A DNA stretch of 55,115 nt from JBCCFK01 sp965262315 (GTDB taxonomy: Bacteria; Actinomycetota; Acidimicrobiia; Acidimicrobiales; UBA8592): positions 1 to 55,115 of the forward strand of contig CBDHFJ010000168.1 of NCBI GenBank assembly GCA_965262315.1. The letters run 5' to 3'. A program made the position numbers and the translations under genes. Shown here piece by piece: positions 17,574 through 28,281 of the stretch. The notes beneath the pieces were generated by a model. It ran no database searches. It was not told the origin of the DNA and worked only from the letters and a program-made list of their open reading frames with translations. Position 1 is the first letter of the stretch, and every line of letters begins with the position of its first letter.

Positions 17574-17671
17574 GGGGCCATCTCCTCCGGTGGGCTTCCC
17601 GCATAGTGGCCGCAAAAACCGAACGCTGCCACGGAAACGCGCGAATTGTTGCGATGGGAAGGAGATCCGAG

Positions 17672-18145
17672 TCAGCCGAGCCCGACGATGAGCGCAGCGA
17701 GGCCCATCATCGAGCCGACATTCGCAGCGACGGTCATCCGCAGGTTCGCCGCCATCTCCCTGCTGAGCTCACCCTTCATGGCCGCCATCTCACCTCGCAG
17801 GGTCGCCTCCGACGCCTCGATGCGGGCCTCGAGCGTCTCGCGAGTCGCGCGGAGCTCGGCTCGAATGCCATCGACCTGGCCTTGGAGGTCGGCGCGGGCG
17901 GCACGGATCTCTTGCCCCAGATCGCGACGCACGGCACCGATCTCTTGCCCCAGATCGCGACGCACGGCGGCGATCTCTTGCCCCAGATCGCGACGGACGG
18001 AGAGCACGTCCTGTTTGGTCGCGAGTTCGTCGTACCGCATCGGTGGCAGGGCCTCCATCAGGACCTCGGCGTTGCGCTCGCCGATGGTCTCGATCAGCTT
18101 GTCTCTCAGGTGGAGTCGGTCTCGTTCGGTGATCTGTCCGTCCAT
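17672..18145 (-). CDS. Coiled-coil protein with C-terminal membrane helix (DUF1640/CCDC90-like)
   Basis: 157 residues. An N-terminal stretch (LHLRDKLIETIGERNAEVLMEAL, then ATKQDV) resembles the DUF1640-like family. Residues about 45-135 form a long coiled coil that contains three consecutive 11-residue units of the type VRRDLGQEIxA. The last 20 residues (NVGSMMGLAALIVGLG) form a single membrane anchor. The function is unknown; the arrangement suggests a membrane-tethered oligomer. It has no obvious partner: the molybdenum hydroxylase lies downstream on the same strand after 98 bases. Confidence 0.65.
   Translation of the reverse strand: MDGQITERDRLHLRDKLIETIGERNAEVLMEALPPMRYDELATKQDVLSVRRDLGQEIAAVRRDLGQEIGAVRRDLGQEIRAARADLQGQVDGIRAELRATRETLEARIEASEATLRGEMAAMKGELSREMAANLRMTVAANVGSMMGLAALIVGLG
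17906..18004 (-). repeat. Three in-frame 33-bp tandem repeats
   Basis: Near-identical units begin at 17906, 17939 and 17972 and encode the 11-residue coiled-coil repeat of the DUF1640-like protein. Eleven residues is a hendecad period, so copy-number change would lengthen the coil without breaking its register. Confidence 0.85.
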
Positions 18146-18260
18146 TGTCGCATCCCTGGTTCACGCGTGGTCAAGGGTGCGCTGCACCGAGCGGCCGAAG
18201 CCGTGATTGCACGATACGACTCGCCACTGACACACCGAAGAGAGAGCTCGACCTGCCAGC

Positions 18261-18290
18261 GCGGTAACGGTTGCGTGGTTCGGTTACCGC
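18261..18290. promoter_or_regulatory. Inverted repeat upstream of the second carboxylase operon, candidate operator
   Basis: GCGGTAAC (18261-18268) and GTTACCGC (18283-18290) form a perfect 8-bp dyad with a 14-base spacer. It ends 3 bases before the -10-like TAGGGT, so a bound repressor would block the promoter. The TetR encoded in the same operon (23749) is the obvious candidate. Confidence 0.55.
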
Positions 18291-18293
18291 ACC

Positions 18294-18299
18294 TAGGGT
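18294..18299 (+). promoter_or_regulatory. Leaderless-type -10 element
   Basis: TAGGGT lies 6 bases before the ATG at 18306. No Shine-Dalgarno is present between them. Confidence 0.5.
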
Positions 18300-18305
18300 T
18301 CGGCC

Positions 18306-19975
18306 ATGAACCGCCTCGCGTCGCAGCACACGCTGCTCGCTCCACCCTTGACGTCATCGGTCGACGTGAACGGCGAGAGCTTCCAGAAGAACCGGGCCGA
18401 CATGCTTGAGCAGCTCGCGGAGATCGACGAGCTGCTCGACGCCGCCGACATGGGTGGAGGCGAGCGCTCCCGGGCCCGACTGCGCAGCCGCGGCAAGCTG
18501 CCCATCCGCGAGCGCATCGCCCACGTGCTCGACCCGGACACACCGTTCTTGGAGATCAGCCCGCTGGCCGCGTACAAGAGCGACTACGCGATGGGCGGGG
18601 GGCTGGTGGCCGGCATCGGCATCATCGCCGGCACCGAGTGCGTGGTCATGGGCAACGACCCCACGGCGATGGCGGGGGCGATGACGCCGTACTCCATCAA
18701 GAAGTGGATGCGGGCCATGGAGATCTCACGGGAGAACCGGCTCCCCTACGTGAGCTTCGTGGAGTCGGCGGGCGGCGACCTCCGGGTCGAACCCGAGGAG
18801 GACAACGAGGCGGGCCGGGTGCCCGGCGGCATGCAGATCGACCACTTCGCCCAGACCGGGCGGTTCTTCTACGAGTTGATCGAGTTGTCCAAGCTCGGCA
18901 TCCCGACGGTGTGCGTGGTCATGGGTTCCTCGACTGCGGGCGGGGCGTACCAACCGGGCCTGAGCGACTACAACATCGTCGTCCGCGAGCGCTCCAAGAT
19001 CTTCCTCGCCGGCCCACCGCTGGTGCAGATGGCCACGGGCGAGATCAGCGACGACGAGACACTGGGCGGCGCGCAGATGCACGCCGAGATCTCGGGATTG
19101 GGTGACTACTTCGCCGAGGACGAGATGGACGCCATCCGCCTCGCGCGCGAAGCGGTCAGCCACCTCAACTGGCGCAAGGCCGACAGCCGTCCGCTGCTCG
19201 CCGCCGACGAACCGGTGCTGGAGCCCGAGGAGCTGCTCGGCCTCGTCAGCCGGGACCTGCGCCAACCCCTCGACGTCCGGGAGGTCTACGGCCGCGTCGT
19301 CGACGGCTCCCGGTTCGAGGCGTACAAGGCCCGCTACGGCACCAACCTGATCTGTGGCTGGGGTGAGATCCACGGCGTGACCGTCGGCTTCCTCGGGAAC
19401 AACGGGGTGCTCGACATGGACGCCGCGGAGAAGGGCGCCACCTTCATCCAACTGTGCAACCAGATCGACGTGCCGCTGGTCTTCGTGCACAACATCACGG
19501 GCTTCATGGTGGGCAAGGACTACGAAGCCGCCGGGATCATCAAGAAGGGGTCGCAGATGGTCAACGCCGTCTCCAACTCCACGGTCCCCCACATCGGGCT
19601 CATCATCGGCGGCAGCTACGGCGCCGGGAACTACGGCATGTCGGGCCGGGCGTTCGGCAACCGCTTCACGTTCTTGTGGCCGACCGCCAAGATCGCGGTG
19701 ATGGGTCCCAAGCAGATCGCCGGCGTGATGTCGCTGGTGCGTCGGGGCCAGGCGGCCCGCCAGGGCATCGAGTTCGACGAGGAGGCCGACGCCAAGCTCG
19801 TGGCCGCCGCCGAAGAGATCCAGGAACGCAACTCGCTGGCCCTCTACGCCACCGGCGCCGTCTCCGACGACTCCGTCATCGACCCCCGAGACACCCGCAC
19901 GGTGCTCGCCATCTGTCTGTCCGCCTGTCGCAGCGCCGAAGTGAAGGGCGCCGAGGGATATGGGGTGTTCCGACT

Positions 19976-19979
<4 letters not shown>
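18306..19979 (+). CDS. Acyl-CoA carboxylase beta (carboxyltransferase) subunit
   Basis: 557 residues. The two carboxyltransferase halves are complete, with loops GSSTAGGAYQPGLSDYN and GGSYGAGNYGMSGRAFG. The segment VESAGGDLRVEPEEDNE replaces the LPLQ-type motif of the methylcrotonyl-CoA enzyme at 6531, so the acyl substrate probably differs. It starts a tightly packed operon: its TGA overlaps the GTG of the biotin carboxylase gene (GTGA), and the genes after that also overlap. A leaderless -10 and a perfect inverted repeat lie directly upstream. It probably serves the AtuA-linked pathway encoded in the same operon. Confidence 0.87.
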
Positions 19980-22012
<2,033 letters not shown>

Positions 22013-22016
<4 letters not shown>

Positions 22017-23749
22017 CAGATCCCATCCGTATCGCCAACTGCTCCGGCTTCTACGGCGACCGGCTCAGCGCCGCCCAGGAGATGGTCGAGGGCGGCCCGA
22101 TCGACGTCCTCACCGGCGACTGGCTCGCCGAGCTCACGATGCTGATCCTCGCCCGCACCCAGGCCAAGCGCCCGGGCGGCGGGTATGCCCGGACGTTCGT
22201 CGCCCAGATGGAGCAGGTGATGGGCACCTGCCTCGACAAGGACATCAAGGTCGTCACCAACGCCGGCGGCCTCGATCCCGACGGCTGCGCCGCGGCGGTG
22301 GCCGAGGTGGCCGACAAGCTCGGGCTCGCACCGAAGATCGCCTATGTCGCCGGCGACAATCTGCTCGACCGACTCGGTGACCTGGAGCTCGACCACTTCG
22401 AGACCGGCGAACCGATCGGCAACCCCGAGCGCTTCATCTCGGCCAACGCCTACATCGGCGGCTGGGGCATCGTCGAGGCGCTGAACATGGGCGCCGACAT
22501 CGTGATCACCGGCCGAGCGACCGACGCCGCAGTGGTCTGTGGACCGGCGGCCTGGCACCACGGCTGGGCCCGCGACGACTGGGACCAGCTCGCCGGCGCC
22601 ATCGTCGCCGGCCACGTGATCGAGTGCGGCACCCAGGCCACCGGCGGCAACTACTCGTTCTTCCACGAGATCCCCGACATGATGCACCCCGGCTTCCCGT
22701 GGGCCGAGATCGCCGCGGATGGCTCGTCGGTGATCGGCAAGCACGACGGCACCGCCGGCGAGGTCAACGTGGGGACGGTCACCTCCCAGCTGCTGTACGA
22801 GATCGGCGCGCCGGCCTACCTCAACCCCGACGTCACCAGCCGATTCGACACCATCGAGTTGGAACAAGTCGCGCCCGACCGGGTCCGCATCTTCAACACC
22901 AAGGGCCAGCCGCCCCCACCCACGCTGAAGGTGGCGATGAACGAGTGGGGCGGCCACCGCCACGACGTCACCATCGCGCTCACGGGCATGGACATCGAGG
23001 CCAAGGCCGAGCTGTTGTCCACGGCGTTCTGGCACGAGTGCAAGACGCCCCGGGAAGACTTCGCCTCGGTGTCCGAGCGAGTCGTCCGCACCGACAAGGA
23101 CGACCCGGCCAGCAACGAGGAGGCCAGCGCCCAGTGGCGGCTGACCCTCAAGGACCCCGACGAACGCAAGCTCGGGCGCCCGATCTTCGACGCCATGACC
23201 GGCCTGGCGCTGGCGAACATCCCCGGCTTCTACGGCATCTCGATGGGAAGCGCGAGCCCCTTCGGCGTCTACACGCCGGCCGTGATCGACCCCTCGCTCG
23301 TCCCGATGGACGTCGTGTTCCTCGACGGGCCACGCACCGTCGTCGACTCCACATCACCCGACACGCCGGCCGACGTCACGGCGACGCCCGGGCCCGATGC
23401 CGCCGTCCCCGGCGGGCCGACCCGACGGCTGCCGCTCGGCACCGTGGTCGGGGCTCGCTCGGGCGACAAGGGCGGCAACGCCAACCTGGGCGTGTTCGCC
23501 CGGTCCGACGAGGCCTACGTCTGGGTGGAGCAGCTGCTCACGGCCGACAAGCTCCGCGAGCTGCTGCCCGAGGCGGCCGACCTGCAGATCGACGTGCACC
23601 CGCTCCCCTCGATCCGGTCGATCAACTTCTTGATCCACGGGATTCTGCAGGAGGGCGTCGCGGCATCGACCCGCCAGGACGGCCAGGCGAAGAGCCTGGG
23701 CGAGTGGCTGCGCGCCCGCCACGTCGACATCCCGGAGTCACTGCTCTGA
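22013..23749 (+). CDS. AtuA-family protein (acyclic terpene utilisation, DUF1446)
   Basis: 578 residues. The opening IRIANCSGFYGDRLSAAQEM and the later VVTNAGGLDP, NAYIGGWGI and ITGRATDAAV are signatures of the AtuA domain, followed by the smaller C-terminal domain with GARSGDKGGNANLG found in full-length members. The family is named after a gene of the citronellol/geraniol pathway of Pseudomonas, where it is required but has no settled biochemical role. Its placement directly after carboxyltransferase and carboxylase genes repeats the known atu context. It overlaps the previous stop (ATGA) and the following TetR start (TGATG). Confidence 0.88.
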
Positions 23750-24378
23750 TGCCCCCCATCCTCGACGTCATGCGTGACGTGAAGGGCCCTCGGCCCGTGC
23801 TGTCGCGCGAGACCGAGGACGCGCTGACCCCGCGCCAGCGTGAGGTGCTCGATCGGCTCCACGAGGTCTTCCTCGACGGGTTCGCCCACCTGACGATGGC
23901 CGAGATGGCCGCAGCGGCATCGTGCTCGTTGCGCACGCTCTACGAGGTGGCGTCGGGCAAGGACGAGCTGGTCCGCATCGTCGTCGACCGCCACCTCTGG
24001 GGCATCGGCCGCACTGCGATGGCCGCGGTCGCCGACGACATGGCCCCTCTCGACGCCATCCGAGCGCACCTGCGCGCCGCGCACGTGGCCGTCGCCGACA
24101 CCACCGAGGTGTTCGCGAACGATTCGGTCGCCGACCCCGGCACCCAAGCGATCAGCACGGCTCACGCGCAGTACCTCGTCGACGTCACCCGGGCGCTGCT
24201 CGACGAGGCTGCGCGACGCGGCGACATCGCCGATGTCGACACCGCGGCGGTCGCCCGGGTCATGGCCAACGTCGGCGCCGACTTCGCCGGCCCCACGGTC
24301 CTGCCCACCCTGCAGTCCGATCCCAAGGCCGCCGCCGACGCCATCGTCGACCTGGTGCTGCGCGGCCTCCAGACCTGA
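23749..24378 (+). CDS. TetR-like transcriptional regulator
   Basis: 209 residues. The helix-turn-helix is at about 28-70: REVLDRLHEVFLDGFAHLTM, then AAAASCSLRTLYEVASGKDEL, with the recognition helix in SLRTLYE. The C-terminal helical domain is of a common actinobacterial TetR type. The ATG overlaps the stop of the AtuA-family gene by one base, so the regulator is made together with the pathway it presumably controls. A likely target is the inverted repeat at 18261-18290 in front of the operon. The ligand is unknown. Confidence 0.82.
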   Translation: MPPILDVMRDVKGPRPVLSRETEDALTPRQREVLDRLHEVFLDGFAHLTMAEMAAAASCSLRTLYEVASGKDELVRIVVDRHLWGIGRTAMAAVADDMAPLDAIRAHLRAAHVAVADTTEVFANDSVADPGTQAISTAHAQYLVDVTRALLDEAARRGDIADVDTAAVARVMANVGADFAGPTVLPTLQSDPKAAADAIVDLVLRGLQT

Positions 24379-24398
24379 AAGACCCGAGAGTGACCGCC

Positions 24399-25544
24399 AT
24401 GCTGATGACCGACGAACACCACGCCTTCCGCACGATGGTCCGGGACTTCGTGGAGAGAGAGGTGAACCCCCACATCGAGGAGTGGGAGCGGGCCGAGATG
24501 ATGCCGCTCCACGACATCTTCGGCGCGATGGGAGAGCTGGGGATGCTGGGGCTCGAGTACGAGCCCGAGTTCGGCGGGCAGGGCGCCGACCACATGTTCA
24601 CGTTGATCCTCGCCGAGGAGTTCGGCCGCTGCGGCAACGGCTCGCTGCCGATGGCACTCGGCGTGCAGGTCGACATGGCCACGCCTTCGCTCGCGAGGTT
24701 CGGGACCACGGAGCAGAAGCAGCAGTATCTGGCCCCGGCGATGCGCGGCGAGATGGTGGCGTCGATCGCGGTCAGCGAGCCCGATGCCGGATCCGACGTC
24801 GCCAGCATTCGCACCAGAGCCGTTCGCGACGGAGACGAGTGGGTCATCAACGGCTCCAAGATGTGGATCACCAACTCGGTCCAGGCCGACTGGCTGTGCC
24901 TCCTGGCCCGCACGTCCGACGACGGCGGCTACTCGGGGATGAGCCAGATCATCGTGCCCACCTCGGCCCCGGGCTTCAGCGTCTCCAAGAAGCTCGACAA
25001 GCTGGGCATGCGGGCCTCGGACACGGCGCTGCTGAGCTTCGACGACTGCCGAGTGCCGGTGGCCAACACCATCGGCGAGATCGGCAAGGGCTTCCAGCAG
25101 CAGATGGCCCAGTTCGTGGTCGAGCGCATGTGGGCCGCCTACACGTCGGTCGGGGCGTGCGAGCGCGCCATCGAACGGACCGCCGAGTACCTCCGTGAGC
25201 GCCGGGTCTTCGGCGAGCCGCTCCTGGCCAAGCAGTACGTCCAGTTCAAGCTGGCCGAGCTCAACGCCGAGATCGACTTGCTGCGGATGTACAACCGCTC
25301 GATCGCCGAGGCCTACCAGGCCGGCGAGAACACCACCCGGCAGGCCACGATCGCCAAGCTCAAGGCGGGTCGACTCTCCCGGCAAGTCGCCGACGAGTGC
25401 CTCCAGTTCCACGGCGGCATCGGCTACGTGGAGGAGACCTGGACCGCCCGGTTCTTCCGCGACAACCGCCTGACCAGCATCGGCGGCGGCGCGGACGAGG
25501 TCATGCTCCAAGTGCTGGCGAAGATGGACGGCTTGGTCGCCTGA
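24399..25544 (+). CDS. Acyl-CoA dehydrogenase
   Basis: 381 residues from the ATG with GAGAG upstream; a GTG at 24390 in frame is an alternative start. Family motifs are SEPDAGSDVASIRT (126-139), INGSKMWITN (150-159) and CLQFHGGIGY near the C-terminus. The C-terminal catalytic glutamate position reads SIGGGADEV, so Glu242 in VERMW is the probable base, as in isovaleryl-CoA dehydrogenase-type enzymes. It is the last gene of the operon that begins at 18306 and would introduce the double bond ahead of carboxylation. The exact acyl chain is not readable. Confidence 0.87.
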   Translation: MLMTDEHHAFRTMVRDFVEREVNPHIEEWERAEMMPLHDIFGAMGELGMLGLEYEPEFGGQGADHMFTLILAEEFGRCGNGSLPMALGVQVDMATPSLARFGTTEQKQQYLAPAMRGEMVASIAVSEPDAGSDVASIRTRAVRDGDEWVINGSKMWITNSVQADWLCLLARTSDDGGYSGMSQIIVPTSAPGFSVSKKLDKLGMRASDTALLSFDDCRVPVANTIGEIGKGFQQQMAQFVVERMWAAYTSVGACERAIERTAEYLRERRVFGEPLLAKQYVQFKLAELNAEIDLLRMYNRSIAEAYQAGENTTRQATIAKLKAGRLSRQVADECLQFHGGIGYVEETWTARFFRDNRLTSIGGGADEVMLQVLAKMDGLVA

Positions 25545-25594
25545 CCGCGCCACGGCGCCCGCAGTCACCGACGCCGAGCCCGCCAAGCCACTAC

Positions 25595-25600
25595 TACCCT
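25595..25600 (+). promoter_or_regulatory. Leaderless-type -10 element
   Basis: TACCCT is 7 bases before the GTG at 25608, with no ribosome-binding site in between. This makes the CoA-transferase a separate transcript from the operon upstream. Confidence 0.4.
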
Positions 25601-25607
25601 GCATGCA

Positions 25608-26924
25608 GTGAGCGATCCGCTGGAACCGTCAGCGCCCGAGGACGTGCTCATGCACATCCGTCCGGGCAACAACCTGGTCCTCCCCCTCGCCAACGGTGAG
25701 CCCATTGCCCTGTTGGATGCCGTGGAAGCTGCCGCCGAGGCCGGCACCATCCGGGGCGTCCGCGTCCACCAGATGCACGCGCTACGGGATCGACGCTACC
25801 TCTCGGGCGCCTACGGCGACTGCCTGCGCCACGTCTCCTACTTCCTGTCGGGGGTGACCAGGCCGCACTACCACCGTGGGACCGTGGATCTCGTCCCGAA
25901 CCACTTCAGTGACGTCCCCCAGCTGTTGACCGAGCAGTGCCCGGACCCGCTCATCCTGTGCACGGCCTCGCTCCCCGACCGCCACGGCTACTTCTCCCTC
26001 GGCACGAGCGCCGACTACGTGGCGAGCTTCATCGGCAGAGGTCGGTTCTTCCTGGAAGCCAACGAGCACATGCCTCGCACCTTCGGGCGCAACCAGCTCC
26101 ACATCAGCCAGATCGAGGGCTGGTGCCGACACGACGCGCCGCTGGAGACCATCGAGGCCCACGAGCCCTCGGACGTGGACACCGCGATCGCCGCCCACGT
26201 CGCCGAACGCATCCCCGACGGCGCCACCATCCAGACGGGCATCGGCAGTGTCCCCAACGCGATCCTCTCGGCGATGCACGGGCATCGCCACATCGGTATC
26301 CACACCGAGCTCATCTCCGACGGCCTGGTCGACCTCATCGAGTCGGGCGTGGCCACCGGCGTCAACAAGCGGCTGAATCGGACCAAGGCGGTCGGCACCT
26401 TCGCCCTGGGCAGCCAACGCGTCTACGACTTCATCGATCAGAACACCGCGGTCGAGCTGTGGCCGGTCAACTACGTCAACAGCCCCACCATCATCGCCCG
26501 AGAGCCGGGGTTCGTGGCCGTCAACGCCGCGGTCGAGGTCGACCTGCTCGGCCAGTGCGCGTCCGAGACCATCGGCAGCACCTACTGGTCGTCGTCGGGC
26601 GGCCAGGCCGACTTCGCCGAGGGCTCGATGTTCTCCGAGGGCGGCAAGGCGTTCGTCGTCCTCCCGTCGACGGCGAAAGGCGGGTCGATCTCCCGCATCG
26701 TGGGGACACTGAAGCCAGGCACGGTGGTGACCACACTCAAGAACACGGTGGACCACGTGGTGACCGAACACGGGGTGGCCGAACTGCGCGGCCACAGCAT
26801 CGCCGACCGGGCCGCAGCTCTGATCTCGATCGCCGACCCCGCGCACCGCGACGAGCTCGCTCGGGCCGCCCACGACCTGGGGTACATCCGGCGCTCGGCG
26901 ATCGTCGTCCCCGACACCCCGTAG
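25608..26924 (+). CDS. Acetyl-CoA hydrolase / 4-hydroxybutyrate CoA-transferase family protein
   Basis: 438 residues. The family's C-terminal domain is clear: GATIQTGIGSVPNAIL (206-220), the catalytic Glu234 in GIHTELISDGL, then the glycine-rich SSSGGQADFAEG loop that positions the CoA thioester. These enzymes form a glutamyl-CoA intermediate and pass CoA from acetyl- or another acyl-CoA to a carboxylic acid, or hydrolyse it. It is cytoplasmic. It follows the AtuA operon and precedes another acyl-CoA dehydrogenase, so activation of an acid for beta-oxidation is a reasonable role. Confidence 0.87.
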   Translation: MSDPLEPSAPEDVLMHIRPGNNLVLPLANGEPIALLDAVEAAAEAGTIRGVRVHQMHALRDRRYLSGAYGDCLRHVSYFLSGVTRPHYHRGTVDLVPNHFSDVPQLLTEQCPDPLILCTASLPDRHGYFSLGTSADYVASFIGRGRFFLEANEHMPRTFGRNQLHISQIEGWCRHDAPLETIEAHEPSDVDTAIAAHVAERIPDGATIQTGIGSVPNAILSAMHGHRHIGIHTELISDGLVDLIESGVATGVNKRLNRTKAVGTFALGSQRVYDFIDQNTAVELWPVNYVNSPTIIAREPGFVAVNAAVEVDLLGQCASETIGSTYWSSSGGQADFAEGSMFSEGGKAFVVLPSTAKGGSISRIVGTLKPGTVVTTLKNTVDHVVTEHGVAELRGHSIADRAAALISIADPAHRDELARAAHDLGYIRRSAIVVPDTP

Positions 26925-27001
26925 TCCCTGCATCGCCGTGCGCCGCCGGGGCCGGTGGTGCGACAATCTGCGGCGGACGCCGTGTCCGAAGGGGTGGAGT
27001 G

Positions 27002-28207
27002 ATGACCGACGAACAGAACGTGGACCTCGACGAGCTCCGAGCCGCGACACGGACATGGTTGCGCGACAACTGGGACCCGGATCTCGACCGTCGCCAATGG
27101 CTCGACCTGGTGATCGACCGCGGCGACGCCGTCCCGACCTGGCCGACGGCATGGCACGGGCGTGGGCTGTCGGGTGAGGCGGGCCGGGTCATCGCACAGG
27201 AGTACCGCGCTGCTCGAGCGCCCGGCGCCGGCCAGGACGTCCACAACCTCTGGGCCAACACCCTGCTCACGTTCGGCACCGACGCCCTGAAGACGCGGCT
27301 CATCCGACCGTTGCTGCGCGACGAGGTCAGGATGTGCCTCCTGTACTCCGAGCCCGGCGCAGGGTCCGACCTGGCCGGCCTGCGCACCAAGGCCGAGCGC
27401 GACGGCGACGAGTACATCGTGACCGGCCAGAAGGTCTGGACCTCGGGTGGCAAGACCGCCGAGTACGGGATGCTGATCGCTCGCACCGACTGGGACGTGC
27501 CCAAGCACCAGGGCATCTCGTTCTTCTTCCTGCCGATGGACCAGGACGGCATCGAGGTCCGCCCCATCAAGCAGATCACCGGCGAGTCCCACTTCAACGA
27601 GGTGTTCATCGACCAGGCACGGGTGCCGGCCGAGAACCTGCTGGGCGACCTGGGCGCCGGCTGGAAGGTGCTCCAGACCGCGCTCGCGTACGAGCGCTCG
27701 GTCATGGGCGACCAGGCCCGCGGCCCGCGCAAGCCCGATGGTGAGGAGGACTTCGGCAACACCTCCTCGGGCGGCGCCGAGATCGACCTGGCCGAACTCG
27801 CCCGCAAGCTCGGGGTGGGAAGCGACCCGACGCTGCGCCAGGAACTCGCCCGCGTGCACACGCTCCGGCAGGTCAACAAGTGGAATGCCGCCCGGGCGAA
27901 GGCCCAGCTCCAGCAGGGGACCTCGTCGCCGATCTTGTCGCTCGGCAAGCTGGCCATGTCGCGCATCCTCCACGACGGCGCCCACCTCCACCGGCTGATC
28001 GTGGGCGCCGAGGCCATGCTCGACGGTCCGGATCACCCCGATGCGGCAGCGGCGAACTTCCTGTCGCTCAACGCGTACTTCACCTCGATCGGCGGGGGCA
28101 CCGATCAGATCCAGCGCAACATCATCGGCGAGCGGGTCCTGGGGCTCCCCAAGGAACCCGAGGTCGACCGCGGCATCCCGTTCCGCGAGGTCCCTGCGTC
28201 GGGCTGA
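27002..28207 (+). CDS. Acyl-CoA dehydrogenase (FadE-like)
   Basis: 401 residues from an ATG preceded by GGGGTGGAG. Motifs are YSEPGAGSDLAGLRTKAER (115-133), VTGQKVWTSGG and the C-terminal GGGTDQIQRNIIGERVLGLP. The probable base is Glu231 in AYERSVMG. The insertion around 240-290 (RKPDGEEDFGNTSSGG and a long helix) is common in large mycobacterial FadE-type paralogues, which often act on bulky substrates such as sterol side chains or branched acids. It follows the CoA-transferase after 77 bases on the same strand. Confidence 0.86.
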   Translation: MTDEQNVDLDELRAATRTWLRDNWDPDLDRRQWLDLVIDRGDAVPTWPTAWHGRGLSGEAGRVIAQEYRAARAPGAGQDVHNLWANTLLTFGTDALKTRLIRPLLRDEVRMCLLYSEPGAGSDLAGLRTKAERDGDEYIVTGQKVWTSGGKTAEYGMLIARTDWDVPKHQGISFFFLPMDQDGIEVRPIKQITGESHFNEVFIDQARVPAENLLGDLGAGWKVLQTALAYERSVMGDQARGPRKPDGEEDFGNTSSGGAEIDLAELARKLGVGSDPTLRQELARVHTLRQVNKWNAARAKAQLQQGTSSPILSLGKLAMSRILHDGAHLHRLIVGAEAMLDGPDHPDAAAANFLSLNAYFTSIGGGTDQIQRNIIGERVLGLPKEPEVDRGIPFREVPASG

Positions 28208-28281
28208 GCACGACGATCCGCACCTGCGGTCACCGGGCCCTGCCCGATGACGGGGCTGTCGGCCTGCGCGAAAGTGGTGAG

